Of a stretch of DNA of 22,509 bases, positions 1 to 7,531 are shown piece after piece. Source of the stretch: Biscogniauxia marginata (Eukaryota > Ascomycota > Sordariomycetes > Xylariales > Xylariaceae). Under the pieces are notes generated by a model that worked only from the letters and a program-made list of their open reading frames with translations, had not been told where the DNA came from and did not search any database. Location: positions 1 to 22,509 of the forward strand of contig MU404261.1 of the NCBI GenBank assembly GCA_022695795.1, written 5' to 3'. Each line of letters opens with the position of its first letter. The first letter of the stretch is position 1. A program made the position numbers and the translations under genes.

Positions 1-93
<93 letters not shown>
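1..93. repeat. (ATA)n microsatellite
   Basis: About 31 uninterrupted ATA triplets begin at the first base of the window. The true length may be greater, because the window starts inside the repeat; this could be a contig end. Confidence 0.97.
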
Positions 94-95
<2 letters not shown>

Positions 96-750
96 GGGCT
101 AAGTAAAAATAACAAAAAAATTTTAAACTTAAAAATAATAAACCGTAAAAGTAAAAAAGTGACTTTAAATAATTTAAATAATAATAAATTAATTAAAAAA
201 TAATATGCCGTAAAGGTAAACAAATGACTTAAAAATAATAAGTAAAATAAAGACTAATTATAAAGGAATTCGTTACCTTTTTATAAAATTGAAGTTACTA
301 ATAATAATAATAATAATTATTATTATTATTTTTAATTTGTCTTATCGCTGACTCTTTCGTATCCTTGCTTACCTTATAATCCTTTTAATCTTTTTAAATT
401 TACTTACCTTATAAGTAATCTTTTTAATCCTTTTAAATTTGCTTACTTTGCGATCCTTTTAAATTTGTTTACCTTGCGATTCTTTTAGATTCGCTTATTC
501 TACGGATAATCCTTTTAACTTTATTTTTAATTTTTCTTTTCGTTTTTTCAAGTTTATTTTTATCTTTTATTAAATAGAATTTTTATAAAAAATAGCTTTC
601 CCTTTTCTTTTTTTTATAAAAAAACTTATAATATAACATAAATTAATAATACTTTTATTTAAAATTATTTTACTATTATTATTATTTAATTACTTTTTAC
701 TTTTACTTTTTTATTTTTATCTTTTTATTTTACGTTATTATTTAAATAAC
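94..750. other. AT-rich non-coding flank with small repeats
   Basis: No gene is visible. There is an imperfect duplication of a CCGTAAARGTAAA...TGACTT block near 128 and again near 205, about 66 bp apart. An (ATA)n/(TTA)n palindrome lies at about 298-331. A minisatellite at about 363-520 is listed separately. The rest is T-rich sequence leading to the ATG of the degraded hAT gene at 755, and could include that gene's promoter. Confidence 0.6.
363..520. repeat. degenerate 26-bp minisatellite
   Basis: The motif CTTACCTTGCGATCCTTTTA recurs about five times with a period near 26 bp. The clearest neighbouring units start at about 430 and 456, both ending in CTTTTARATT. Outer units carry small insertions such as TAAG or TAAT and C/T differences of RIP type. 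Confidence 0.6.
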
Positions 751-1836
751 TAAAATGGCTTCTTCCGATATTTTTAATAACGAATCGACCTTTTCTAAGT
801 CTTAATTTACTATTAAAATTACCTAATTAGGTAATTCTAATAATACGGACTTAAAAAAAGTTAATAAAGCCGACGAAAAAGAAAATAACCCTAATTTTAA
901 ATTATAACTAAACAAAACATTTAATATTTATATTTTTTAAAATAGGCTATTTTCACGTACTTTATTACTTATCGATTTAACTAAATCAAGAGAAATGATA
1001 ATTAATTATACCTTATAAGTAAACCTTTATTATTATTTTATTATTTAAATTATTTACTTATTTATTTATTTGTAATTTTAAATTAACTATTAAAGTTAAA
1101 GGTTTTTAATTTTTAAACCTTATTTGTTATTATGCCGCAAAACACCTTATAATCGCATATAATGAAAAAGGAGAAAAAGAAGGGAAAAAATTAAGTAAGT
1201 TATTTATTTAATCTTTTAAAAACTAAACTAATTAAATAAGGAAAAACTATTTCGAATAACGTAAATACTTTTTTAACTTAAAATTACGAAAACGATTACG
1301 AGTTAATACAATCGAAGAAAATTTAAATAATAATAATTTATTTAAAGAAAACAAAGCTTTAAATAAATTATTAAACGTTATTATCAAAAATAATTTATCT
1401 TTTAACATTTTAAATTCAGAGTCTTTAAAAAACCTTTCAAAATATTATAACCCATAAGTTATTTATAAATTTTTTTTAAATATTTAATATATATTAATTT
1501 TTAATTTTCAATAAGAATACACTAGTTATTAACCGCTAGAAAATTAAATCCATTTTAGAAACAACTTTTTAAAATGCTTTAAATATTTTTAATTCGAATT
1601 TAAAATTAAATATCGATACTTTAGGGAAATTCTCTATTATATTCGATATATAGACTTCGAATTCAAATACAGCTTTTATAAGAATTGTTATTTCGTTTAT
1701 CGATACCGATTTTAATTTTAATTATAAATTAATTAGTTTTAAAAACTTAATAACTAACTATACAGGTATTTATAATTTTCAAGAATTTGAAAATATATTA
1801 CGAATTTATTCAAATTTACCATTAAAATATTTTTAG

Positions 1837-1888
1837 GTATTTTATTTTTATTATATATATATTTTTAATTTAATTAATTATTTTATAG
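1837..1888 (+). other. probable 52-bp spliceosomal intron in the hAT gene
   Basis: The segment starts GTATTT and ends TTATAG, a size typical of fungal introns. The transposase frame ends at the donor side and continues, after removing the inserted element, with ITRNNARNN at 7461, matching the next conserved hAT block. The upstream codon is TAG, so the exact donor is uncertain. Confidence 0.5.
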
Positions 1889-1895
1889 TATTACA
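1888..1895. repeat. 8-bp target site duplication of hAT element 1, left
   Basis: GTATTACA directly precedes the CAGGGTTGTG terminus and is repeated exactly at 7459-7466 after the CACAACCCTG terminus. Eight base pairs is the standard hAT target duplication. Confidence 0.92.
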
Positions 1896-2528
1896 CAGGG
1901 TTGTGGATTTAAATAGTCATTAGTAATTAGTCATTTTTTAGTTACTAACTAACTAACTAAGACTAAAGCTTAGTTAGTTAGTAACTAAAAAATGATTAAA
2001 TACTAAAGTTTTTATATTATTATTATTACTTTTTTTAAAAATCGGTTAAAAAGTAGGGTTTATTTTCATGGATTTAAAGCCTTTTTAAATAGTTTTTAAT
2101 ATATAAATAGAATTCCATATTATATAAATTATTATATTTTTATAATTATTTTAAGTTATTTAAATAAGTAGTTATTTATATAAAAAGTTTTTATAATAAA
2201 AAACGTTTAATATCGACTTTTAAAAATTAATTAACTTTATTAATTAAATAGTAAAACCGAATTATTATAACTTATATATAATAATTCGAAATATATATAA
2301 GTAAGTAATATTTAATATTTTTATTATACATATTTTTTATTAATTTTTATTAAGAAACGAAAACCTTTCGAAAATTTTAATTCGGTTAAAATAATTATAT
2401 AACTAGCTAATTAAAAAGTAAAATTACTTTATTTTAATATGTTATATAAATATTATGTTTAAAATAATTTTATATAAAAAATAAAATTAAAAGGCTTTAA
2501 ATTAGAAGAAATATAAACGATTTAAATT

Positions 2529-2537
2529 TAATATTAC
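2529..2537 (+). promoter_or_regulatory. TAATATTAC nonanucleotide, outer junction of copy L (left)
   Basis: TAATATTAC directly precedes the element body. The same 9-mer, allowing R at position 5, sits at the other end (7147-7155) and at both ends of copy R. In geminivirus-type Rep systems the enzyme nicks within this 9-mer at TAATATT/AC. A simple 9-bp target duplication would be expected to differ between independent insertions, but here it is the same in both. Confidence 0.85.
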
Positions 2538-2538
2538 A

Positions 2539-2549
2539 GCTATGGTGTT
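2539..2549 (+). promoter_or_regulatory. origin half-stem, left end of copy L, with GGTGT repeats
   Basis: GCTATGGTGTT is complementary to 7127-7137 with one G-T wobble. In copy R the same half-stem reads GCCATGGTGTT. It continues into a tandem GGTGTTGGTGTT (2544-2555), which resembles the directly repeated Rep-binding iterons beside geminivirus-type origins. The iteron role is an inference. Confidence 0.7.
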
Positions 2550-2555
2550 GGTGTT

Positions 2556-2837
2556 TGGCTTCTCTACACTAAAATCTGAGTGATCTCACTAATCAATCGC
2601 TCAGTATCAAGGGCCGCCTCGTTTATTTTAGAGTCCCCCCCCACCTTTTTTGGGGTGCACATTTGTGCGTGGCGGTTAGGGCCGTTTCGGGCCGCTTACG
2701 CGGATGCGGTATTGTTTTTTATTAGTTACGCGGTAACGAACTATAGTTCTATTTACGGCACGGATGTGGTTTACGCGGTTTATGTTTTATCGGGGTTATT
2801 TAGTTTTATAGCGATACGTTACGCTTTCTTTATATAG
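2556..2837 (+). pseudogene. conserved coding-like start region of the Rep element, plus-strand side
   Basis: About 60 codons read in the same frame in both copies: FFGVHICAWRLGPF... here and YFGVHVCAWRLRPL... in copy R, sharing AVYVL near the end. Most differences are RIP-type or keep similar residues, which suggests that the frame was once translated. No reliable ATG is visible in copy L, and the frame is shifted near 2575-2640 relative to copy R, where a run of eight C occurs (2633-2641). The protein family is not recognised. It may be an upstream exon of the frame at 3600-4854 or a separate small gene. Confidence 0.4.
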
Positions 2838-3600
2838 TTTATTTACTTTTAAATATAATAGTTTTTTTTGTTTTTTTTGTCCGGCCCTGTTTATTTATTA
2901 ATTATTTTTTATATATATTATTTATACGGTGGGTCCGCGTAAATTCTTGCCGTTTATTTAGTTTTATATATTTAGCTTTTTCGTATATGATTAATAATTA
3001 ATCGTTTTCGTATTAATACTTATTATGTTTTCGGATATTATTAATTCCCGAGCTTATTAGTTTTATATATATATATATATATTTAATAATTATTTTCTTT
3101 TTTACTTATAATTTAATTATTATTATTTTCGTTTTTATTTATATTAATAAGTAATATACTTCATTTTATATTTATTTTAATATCACGTTTTTCGTTTTTT
3201 ATGTTATTTATATTATTTTCGTTTCTTTTTTTATTAAAATGGCGGGTTTTAATAATTATTATTAATAGTGTTAAGTTCTTTTTCGCGTTTATCATATTGT
3301 CGCAAACCCCTCGTGTCTTACTTATATTATAGCTTTTATCTGGCTTAATTAAATATATATAAAGGCTTTCGACCAAGATATCGGCGTTTTGAGTATCGTC
3401 GTTATTCACGGCCTTAAGCGTTATACGGCTTAATTCGATACACGGGTTATTAGCGCCGATATTACCGGCGTTATTAAGTTTAAAATTACGCGTCTTATTA
3501 AGGGTAAGGGTAACGTGTCATATTAGGATTACCCCTTAATTACCTCTTTAAAAAACCGTTCGTATTATTTTATTAATATAGGTTAAGTTGATATCGATTT
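2838..3600. other. AT-rich interior of copy L with a segment absent from copy R
   Basis: No convincing gene. About 0.42 kb (roughly 3060-3484, including an AT dinucleotide run at 3065-3081) is missing from copy R, where the flanks meet at about 19770-19777. The short TTATTA at both sides suggests a deletion in copy R or an insertion here. An 82-codon open stretch on the minus strand (3161-3409) lies wholly within this segment and has no support as a gene. Confidence 0.55.
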
Positions 3601-4854
3601 TAATTTGCGGTTTTTAAGTAATAACTTTTTAAGGTTTATCGATCCTTTAATAAAGAGTTCGTATTCTTAGTAGCTTACTTAAATATGCCGTTATTATTTT
3701 TCTTAGTAACGTCGTGTTTATCCGCTATCGCGACCGGCAACCCCGGCTCGCCTCGCTAGGTTAAAGCGTTCTCGTTTTATACTTTAATTTCTGACTACCT
3801 TTATTATTATTAACGCGGTTAAGGTTTAAAAGCGGCAATGCTTTATAAATTTAATTAAAGCCGACGGCGTCATTTTTAACTTAATAACGCTAAGTAAAAC
3901 TTCGCTTAATATATATAATTATTAAACCGGCGTCGGAAAAATAATAAAATAAAAATAATTAAAAATATTAATAATATTTTTATTAGTTATAATATATATA
4001 TTAAGAATAACAATATAAGATTTTTATTACTTAGGATTAATTTTCTTATAAGTGTTTATCGTAATAATAACGAGGTTTTTTTTCGAGGCTTAAATATCTT
4101 GATAAAACTTTATATGTCGAGGTTTTATAATATACGTATTTTAGCTTAGTGAAGCACTACGCCGCGAACTTATTTTATTTTTAGCGTGTTCGAGGTTAAT
4201 AATTAGCGTGTTATAAAGGTAATTAGTACTAGGTTTTTAGGTGCGGGGTTTAGTCGAGTCGGGAATACGTCGTTTAGGATTAGTTCGTTTACGATTACGA
4301 CGGGGTTTTTTCTTTTTTTGGAAGATAATACTTAGCTTTTTTATTTTCGTTTTATAAATAAGAAGTAGCGGCTTAATATTATTTTAAATTAATATCGTTA
4401 TTTTCGCGTTAAGTTTTAATTATAGTTTTTCCTTTTTTTTGTTTAGTTATTTATTAATCGAGTTATAAAGATTTATAATAATAAAGTGAATAAATTTTAT
4501 TAAATTAAGAAAGAAAGTATTATAAAATATAATCTTTACGTTATAATATTAATTTATATACTTTTTTTTATTGTTAAGAAGTTTGTTCGTAAAGGGGTAA
4601 ATAGTGTTACGGCTAAGATGAAAAGGATGGATATAAATGAGGAGCCTGGACCCTCGAAGCGGAAAGCGGATAAAGAGATTTCGGATAGTGAGGATGAGAG
4701 GTCTAAGCGTAAGCGCATGGCTATCTTTATTTTTCGGTCTGGAATGCGGCTTTTATTTAGGATTTCGGAGATTATTAGTGGTTTAATTAGTAATGACCCT
4801 AGTGTTACTTTTCTCGCTTTAAAGGTTCGGGATTTATTTATTTCCGTTTATTAA
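3600..4854 (+). pseudogene. long broken ORF of the Rep element, unknown function, NLS-like C-terminus
   Basis: One frame runs from at least 3703 (possible ATG 3685) to the TAA at 4852-4854, more than 380 codons. Its internal stops are almost all TAA or TAG, as expected from RIP on Gln and Trp codons. Copy R keeps the same frame on its minus strand over much of this length, with matching peptides such as ...GNTSFRI..SFT.T.GFF.FLEDNT.... The C-terminal part (4618 on) contains EPGPSKRKADKEISDSEDE followed by KRKR, a bipartite nuclear-localisation-like cluster around an acidic stretch. It converges on the rep pseudogene. By position it could correspond to the second gene of an ambisense Rep replicon (capsid or accessory), but no capsid, transposase or nuclease motif was recognised. 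Confidence 0.6.
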
Positions 4855-5029
4855 GTTTAAAAGAATGCTATATTTATAAATAAGATTAAGACTAAGGAAT
4901 AACCGGTTTTTTATAGCATTTTTTTTAATAAAAATAATAATTAATTTTTTGGGTTTTTAAATTTTTAATTTATTTTATATAATAAAAACTTTAATTCTTT
5001 ATATCTCGAAGTTGTTATTAGTTTTTATC

Positions 5030-5530
5030 TCTTTAATGAATTAATTAAGGGCTTTCGTTTAACTATTTAAAGTGCGGGGTTTTTCTCGTTTGATGAAAAG
5101 TGAAGATTTAATCTTTACGAATATATAATTTTTTTTTCAATTATTTCATGTTTATTTTAAGGTAGTTTTTAAGATCTTGGTTAAAGACGTAAATATATAA
5201 TAAAGCTTAGTTTATAAAACTTACAAGGCGCATATATTTGTTTATTACTAAAAAAGCGACTTAATATCCTAATATTTACTTATAAAACTAGTTAAGTCCC
5301 TTACTATTTAAAGGAATATTATTTATAACGATATAATTAACGTTTTCGCTTATTAACGCGGCGTTTTATACCTTAGCTATATAATAATAAAGCCCGAGAA
5401 ATCAAGCTTATATTGTCTTAAAAAAACGAGTTTCTTTATAAATATATAATATACGGGGTTATTTTAAATAAATATTAATATTATATTTTTTATAAAACCA
5501 TAAGTAGGTCTTTACCGATTCGCTAAAACG
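5030..5530 (-). pseudogene. Rep-like helicase region, copy L, degraded
   Basis: A minus-strand frame conserved with copy R (17755-18250) starts near a P-loop-like S-E-S-V-K-T-Y (5504-5524). After about 60 codons it reaches N-Y-I-V-I-N-N-I-P (5313-5339), a run of hydrophobic residues followed by two polar residues, as in a Walker B strand. Then come G-L-N and further matching residues. Placement after the HUH domain fits the SF3 helicase of CRESS-DNA Reps, which unwinds DNA during rolling-circle replication. The P-loop is shorter than the usual GxxxxGK[ST], and the acidic Walker B residues are Asn here, possibly by G-to-A change. The helicase call rests mainly on order and is moderate at best. 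Confidence 0.45.
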
Positions 5531-5549
5531 TATCTTTTTAAATGTTATA

Positions 5550-5940
5550 TATAACCCCCCCCTTATAAGGGGGGAGACCTTTCAAGAAATAAGGATAAAA
5601 GGGGGACCCGAAATAAAAAGAAAAATTATATAAATCATTATAAAATAAACGTTTATATAAAGCTAAAAACCTTTAGGTGAATACTTAACAAGTAAAAAGA
5701 ACTTCTTATTCCGGGTTAAAACGCTCTCGAGGGGGGGGTGATTACCTACGAAAGTGCTAAGGAGACTTATAGCGTTTACTTTGTATTAGGGGGTTTCGGG
5801 GGTACCCCACCCTCGTGCCTCGGGGGGGCCCCCCCCCTACACCCCCTAAAACGCTTGGTAGGCTTACGAGTCCTCACAACCCATGCGTAATTACCCCTCG
5901 CCGACGGGCAAGATAATTACGAAAAGTGTAATGTCGAAAA
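5550..5940. other. GC-rich linker with poly-G/C tracts, palindromes and an inverted segment
   Basis: This block separates the HUH part from the helicase part of the Rep frame and could be an intron or a low-complexity linker. It holds a near-perfect palindrome of C and G runs around TTATAA (about 5558-5576) and runs of seven or more G or C near 5733 and 5822-5837. A conserved GC segment ends near 5915 and matches 17401-17425. It has unusually many CC/GG steps, which RIP does not attack, so GC survived here. A 31-bp stretch (about 5577-5607) is missing in copy R. The 60-bp segment 5788-5847 is inverted relative to copy R. Confidence 0.6.
5788..5847. repeat. 60-bp GC-rich segment, inverted between element copies
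   Basis: The segment starts AGGGGGTTTCGGGGG and ends with CACCCCCT, so its ends are short inverted repeats. It contains the palindromes GGGGGTACCCC and GGGGGGGCCCCCCC. Copy R (17466-17525) carries it in the same plus-strand orientation although the rest of the element is inverted. Flanks on both sides stay homologous (AAAACGC, TTTACTTT). Confidence 0.85.
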
Positions 5941-6980
5941 GTAAAAAAGTACTTACTCGGTTTATTAAAGAGATTCTCCTTTTTCTATTCCCGGAGTTTT
6001 TTCGGTAGGTCCTAGATTTCGTTAAAGTCCGGTAAAATGTATTCCCGGATTATGGGTCTTTATTTTTAGTTCGTATATAAGCTTATTGCTATGAAATACA
6101 GGATTAAATCCCGTGAGACATATTCTTCGAATCTTTTAAAGAATTCTTTCTTTATTTAAAGGGTAGGGGCCTTAAACCAGAAGTCTACCTTAACTTCTTT
6201 TTGGTATCCACGTGGCTACGTTATATTTCTATTAATGTATACAGACCTTTTTTTATGTAGATATTTCTAGGCAGTAATCCTATTTTTGGTAAAACCGATG
6301 TTTAGGTGGAAACGCTTAATATCGAAATGGCGAGCGTTACGAATCTACTTTTTTTTAAATTATTCGCTGAGTACGTAATAATAAGGTGTATTATCTTTAT
6401 ATTATTCGCAACAGGCGTAAAAATATTGGAATCTAAATACTTTAATTTCTTCGAGGAATTTCTCTAGTGGGAGGGTGCACTTTGGGTATATAAAAAAGAC
6501 GAATTTCGCGTTAAGTTTAAATCGACCTAGTTTAAGAGGGTTTTAGAAGTCGATCTTTAAAAATCAATTCCGTTAGGTTTCGATAAAGGCTTTATAAGAG
6601 GTCGTTCCCGCTGTTAATACAAGTCGGGGTAGTGATAGGGTTATTAATACGACTATGCCTTTTATAAGATAGCTACGCACGAACAGGGATAGAGAGGGGG
6701 GGGTGTCTACGCGATAACGAGGGCCTTCTAAACCTAAAATTAGGCTCGAAAAACGTTTATTAAAGAGTTCTTGTTTATATACCTAGTTAAATACGCTACT
6801 AAGGCTAAAAAGTGTACTAATATCGGGTACTACGAAGTCTACTAGTGAGCCCGGCAAACCATCGCGAAAAGGGGGGCTTAAATCTCCGCGACGGTCCTCT
6901 TCTCCGCTCTCTAGTTCGAAAAGTTAAGTTAGGCCTATTCGTACTAAAGAAACGTGTAATTGGTTAATAGTAAGGCGCAT
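5876..6980 (-). pseudogene. rep: geminivirus/genomovirus-type Rep, HUH endonuclease part, RIP-broken (copy L)
   Basis: A minus-strand frame from ATG 6978-6980 continues for about 365 codons. Motif I reads F-F-I-Y-P-K-C (6477-6497), close to the geminivirus-type motif I. Thirty-eight codons later the place of the metal-binding HUH motif reads Y-Y-Y followed by V-L (6375-6383), so the histidines are absent. An F-D-I and F-H-L-N-I stretch follows, then motif III K-Y-L-H-K (6252-6266), with its tyrosine 78 codons after motif I. Copy R shows the same order and spacing with no indel. The family nicks the origin 9-mer, stays covalently bound through the motif III tyrosine, and starts rolling-circle replication in the nucleus. 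An N-terminal extension of about 160 residues precedes motif I, which is unusual. TAA, TAG and one TGA break the frame, so the gene is dead. Confidence 0.72.
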
Positions 6981-7110
6981 TGTTAAATAATGTGGTTACT
7001 AGGACGGTAATTGCTGCTTAAACGAAGTATATAAAGGTGTATATGCTAATTAATAGTGTTTAATAATGCTTTAATATTTGTGAAGTATTCGCTGTGGGAT
7101 TTGTTTTTTT

Positions 7111-7117
7111 CTTTATA
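7111..7117 (-). promoter_or_regulatory. TATA-like box for rep (copy L)
   Basis: TATAAAG on the minus strand lies about 130 bp upstream of the candidate rep ATG and next to the origin half-stem, the usual place of a Rep promoter in ambisense single-stranded DNA replicons. In copy R the equivalent is TATATAG near 16218. Confidence 0.4.
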
Positions 7118-7126
7118 CTTTTTCTT

Positions 7127-7137
7127 AACACCATGGC
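7127..7137 (+). promoter_or_regulatory. origin half-stem, right end of copy L
   Basis: AACACCATGGC pairs with 2539-2549 across the element. It lies 9 bp inside the nonanucleotide at 7147, so in a circle formed by joining the ends the 9-mer would sit in a loop of about 19 nt. Confidence 0.7.
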
Positions 7138-7146
7138 GAATACTTT

Positions 7147-7155
7147 TAATGTTAC
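7147..7155 (+). promoter_or_regulatory. TAATGTTAC nonanucleotide, outer junction of copy L (right)
   Basis: It matches TAATRTTAC. The G at position 5 may be ancestral, with TAATATTAC at the other junctions derived by RIP, or the reverse. It is followed by the resumed hAT element 1 sequence. Confidence 0.8.
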
Positions 7156-7458
7156 TTAAAGTATCGAATGCGACTTTTTAAGAAAAATTAATTTAATCAT
7201 TTTTAATATAATTATATATATATAATATAAAGAGTAGTTTAATATAACTTATTATTATAATATAAATGAAAAAGAAATTATATTAAATAAAATATTAATT
7301 AATTATAAACAAAATTTTAAAAATACTTTAATATATATATAAAATTTTTTAGTATTTAGTCATTTTTTAGTTATTAACTAACTAACTTAGTATTAATCAA
7401 GGCCTTGATTAACTAAAACTAAAAAAAAATACTAATTAGTTACTAAATCACAACCCTG

Positions 7459-7466
7459 GTATTACA
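7459..7466. repeat. 8-bp target site duplication of hAT element 1, right
   Basis: GTATTACA follows CACAACCCTG directly and is identical to 1888-1895. Confidence 0.92.
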
Positions 7467-7531
7467 CGAAATAACGCTCGAAATAATCGATATAATACCG
7501 AATTTAATAACGATATTCGTTATATTGCACA
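7467..7531 (+). pseudogene. hAT transposase, second fragment
   Basis: Together with the target duplication, this stretch reads I-T-R-N-N-A-R-N-N and then ...EFNNDIRYIA. This matches the hAT block that follows the D-x-W-T-S region, T-x-D-N-A-x-N-N, with the Asp codon apparently changed to Asn by G-to-A. It is the direct continuation of 755-1836 once hAT element 1 and the probable intron are removed, and it is broken again at 7532 by hAT element 2. Confidence 0.65.

Larger units (their letters stand above)
755..1895 (+). pseudogene. hAT-family transposase, 5' part, RIP-inactivated
   Basis: A reading frame opens at ATG 755 (MASSDIFNN...) and runs about 90 codons with only TAA stops, as expected when CAA codons suffer RIP. 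After frame shifts, 1284-1458 reads ...LNKLLNVIIKNNLSFN..., which fits the conserved segment before the hAT catalytic region. 1552-1836 reads ...KFSIIFDI-stop-TSNSNTAF. This is the hAT hallmark D-x-W-T-S with the Trp codon turned to TAG (Asp codon 1645-1647, TAG 1651-1653). A short intron probably follows at 1837-1888. The product would be a DNA transposase of the hAT (hobo/Ac/Tam3) superfamily. The gene is cut at 1896 by a hAT-type non-autonomous element and resumes at 7467. The element's own terminal repeats were not found. The hAT identity is firm; exact exon borders are not. Confidence 0.8.
7083..7145. repeat. 10-bp inverted repeat spanning the Rep-side end
   Basis: AAGTATTCGC (7083-7092) is complementary to GCGAATACTT (7136-7145), with 43 bp between them. 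The pair encloses the TATA-like box and the half-stem. Copy R keeps it with one G-T wobble (16190-16200 and around 16245-16255). It may be a Rep-binding site or an extended origin structure. Confidence 0.6.
2538..7146 (-). mobile_element. Rep-encoding rolling-circle (CRESS-like) element, copy L
   Basis: A 4.6-kb body inserted in hAT element 1 and bounded by TAATRTTAC at both ends. Homologous DNA in opposite orientation makes up copy R (16190-20260). Similarity starts and stops exactly at the 9-mers. Half-stems of 11 bp lie just inside each end (2539-2549 and 7127-7137). The minus strand carries a broken Rep with HUH motifs and a probable helicase region. The plus strand carries a second long broken frame (about 3600-4854) that converges on it. 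This ambisense layout, with the origin at the ends and Rep reading away from it, parallels geminiviruses and genomoviruses, but the body is larger than those 2-3 kb genomes. It could be an integrated virus relative, a Rep plasmid or a rolling-circle transposon. RIP has destroyed all frames, so this copy cannot encode intact proteins. Confidence 0.75.
1896..7458. mobile_element. hAT-type non-autonomous element 1, split by Rep element copy L
   Basis: The termini are CAGGGTTGTG at 1896 and CACAACCCTG ending at 7458, flanked by the exact 8-bp duplication GTATTACA. Each end carries subterminal palindromes of TTAGTTACTAACTAAC type (about 1917-2007 and 7355-7445), which are probably transposase binding or hairpin sites. 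Without the nested Rep element (2529-7146) the element is about 945 bp, almost the size of hAT element 2 at 7532-8479. No transposase frame is visible in the remainder, so it would have moved with another element's hAT enzyme. It sits in the intron/exon junction of a hAT transposase gene. Confidence 0.88.

Noticed and set aside
3161..3409. 82-codon minus-strand ORF
   Set aside because: It lies in the AT-rich segment missing from copy R, has low-complexity N/K/I composition, and opposes the direction of neighbouring frames. Probably chance.
5550..5940. rRNA or mitochondrial GC-cluster fragment
   Set aside because: No conserved rRNA stretch could be recognised, and the block is part of both element copies with homologous flanks on each side.
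2538..7146. MULE-type DNA transposon with 9-bp target duplications
   Set aside because: The inverted ends are only 11 bp and do not lie at equal distances from the ends. The 9-bp repeats are the same in both copies, and the encoded motifs are of Rep rather than DDE type.
2538..7146. Helitron
   Set aside because: No TC start, CTRR end or short 3' hairpin, insertion is not between A and T, and the protein motifs fit a small CRESS-type Rep rather than the two-tyrosine Helitron enzyme.
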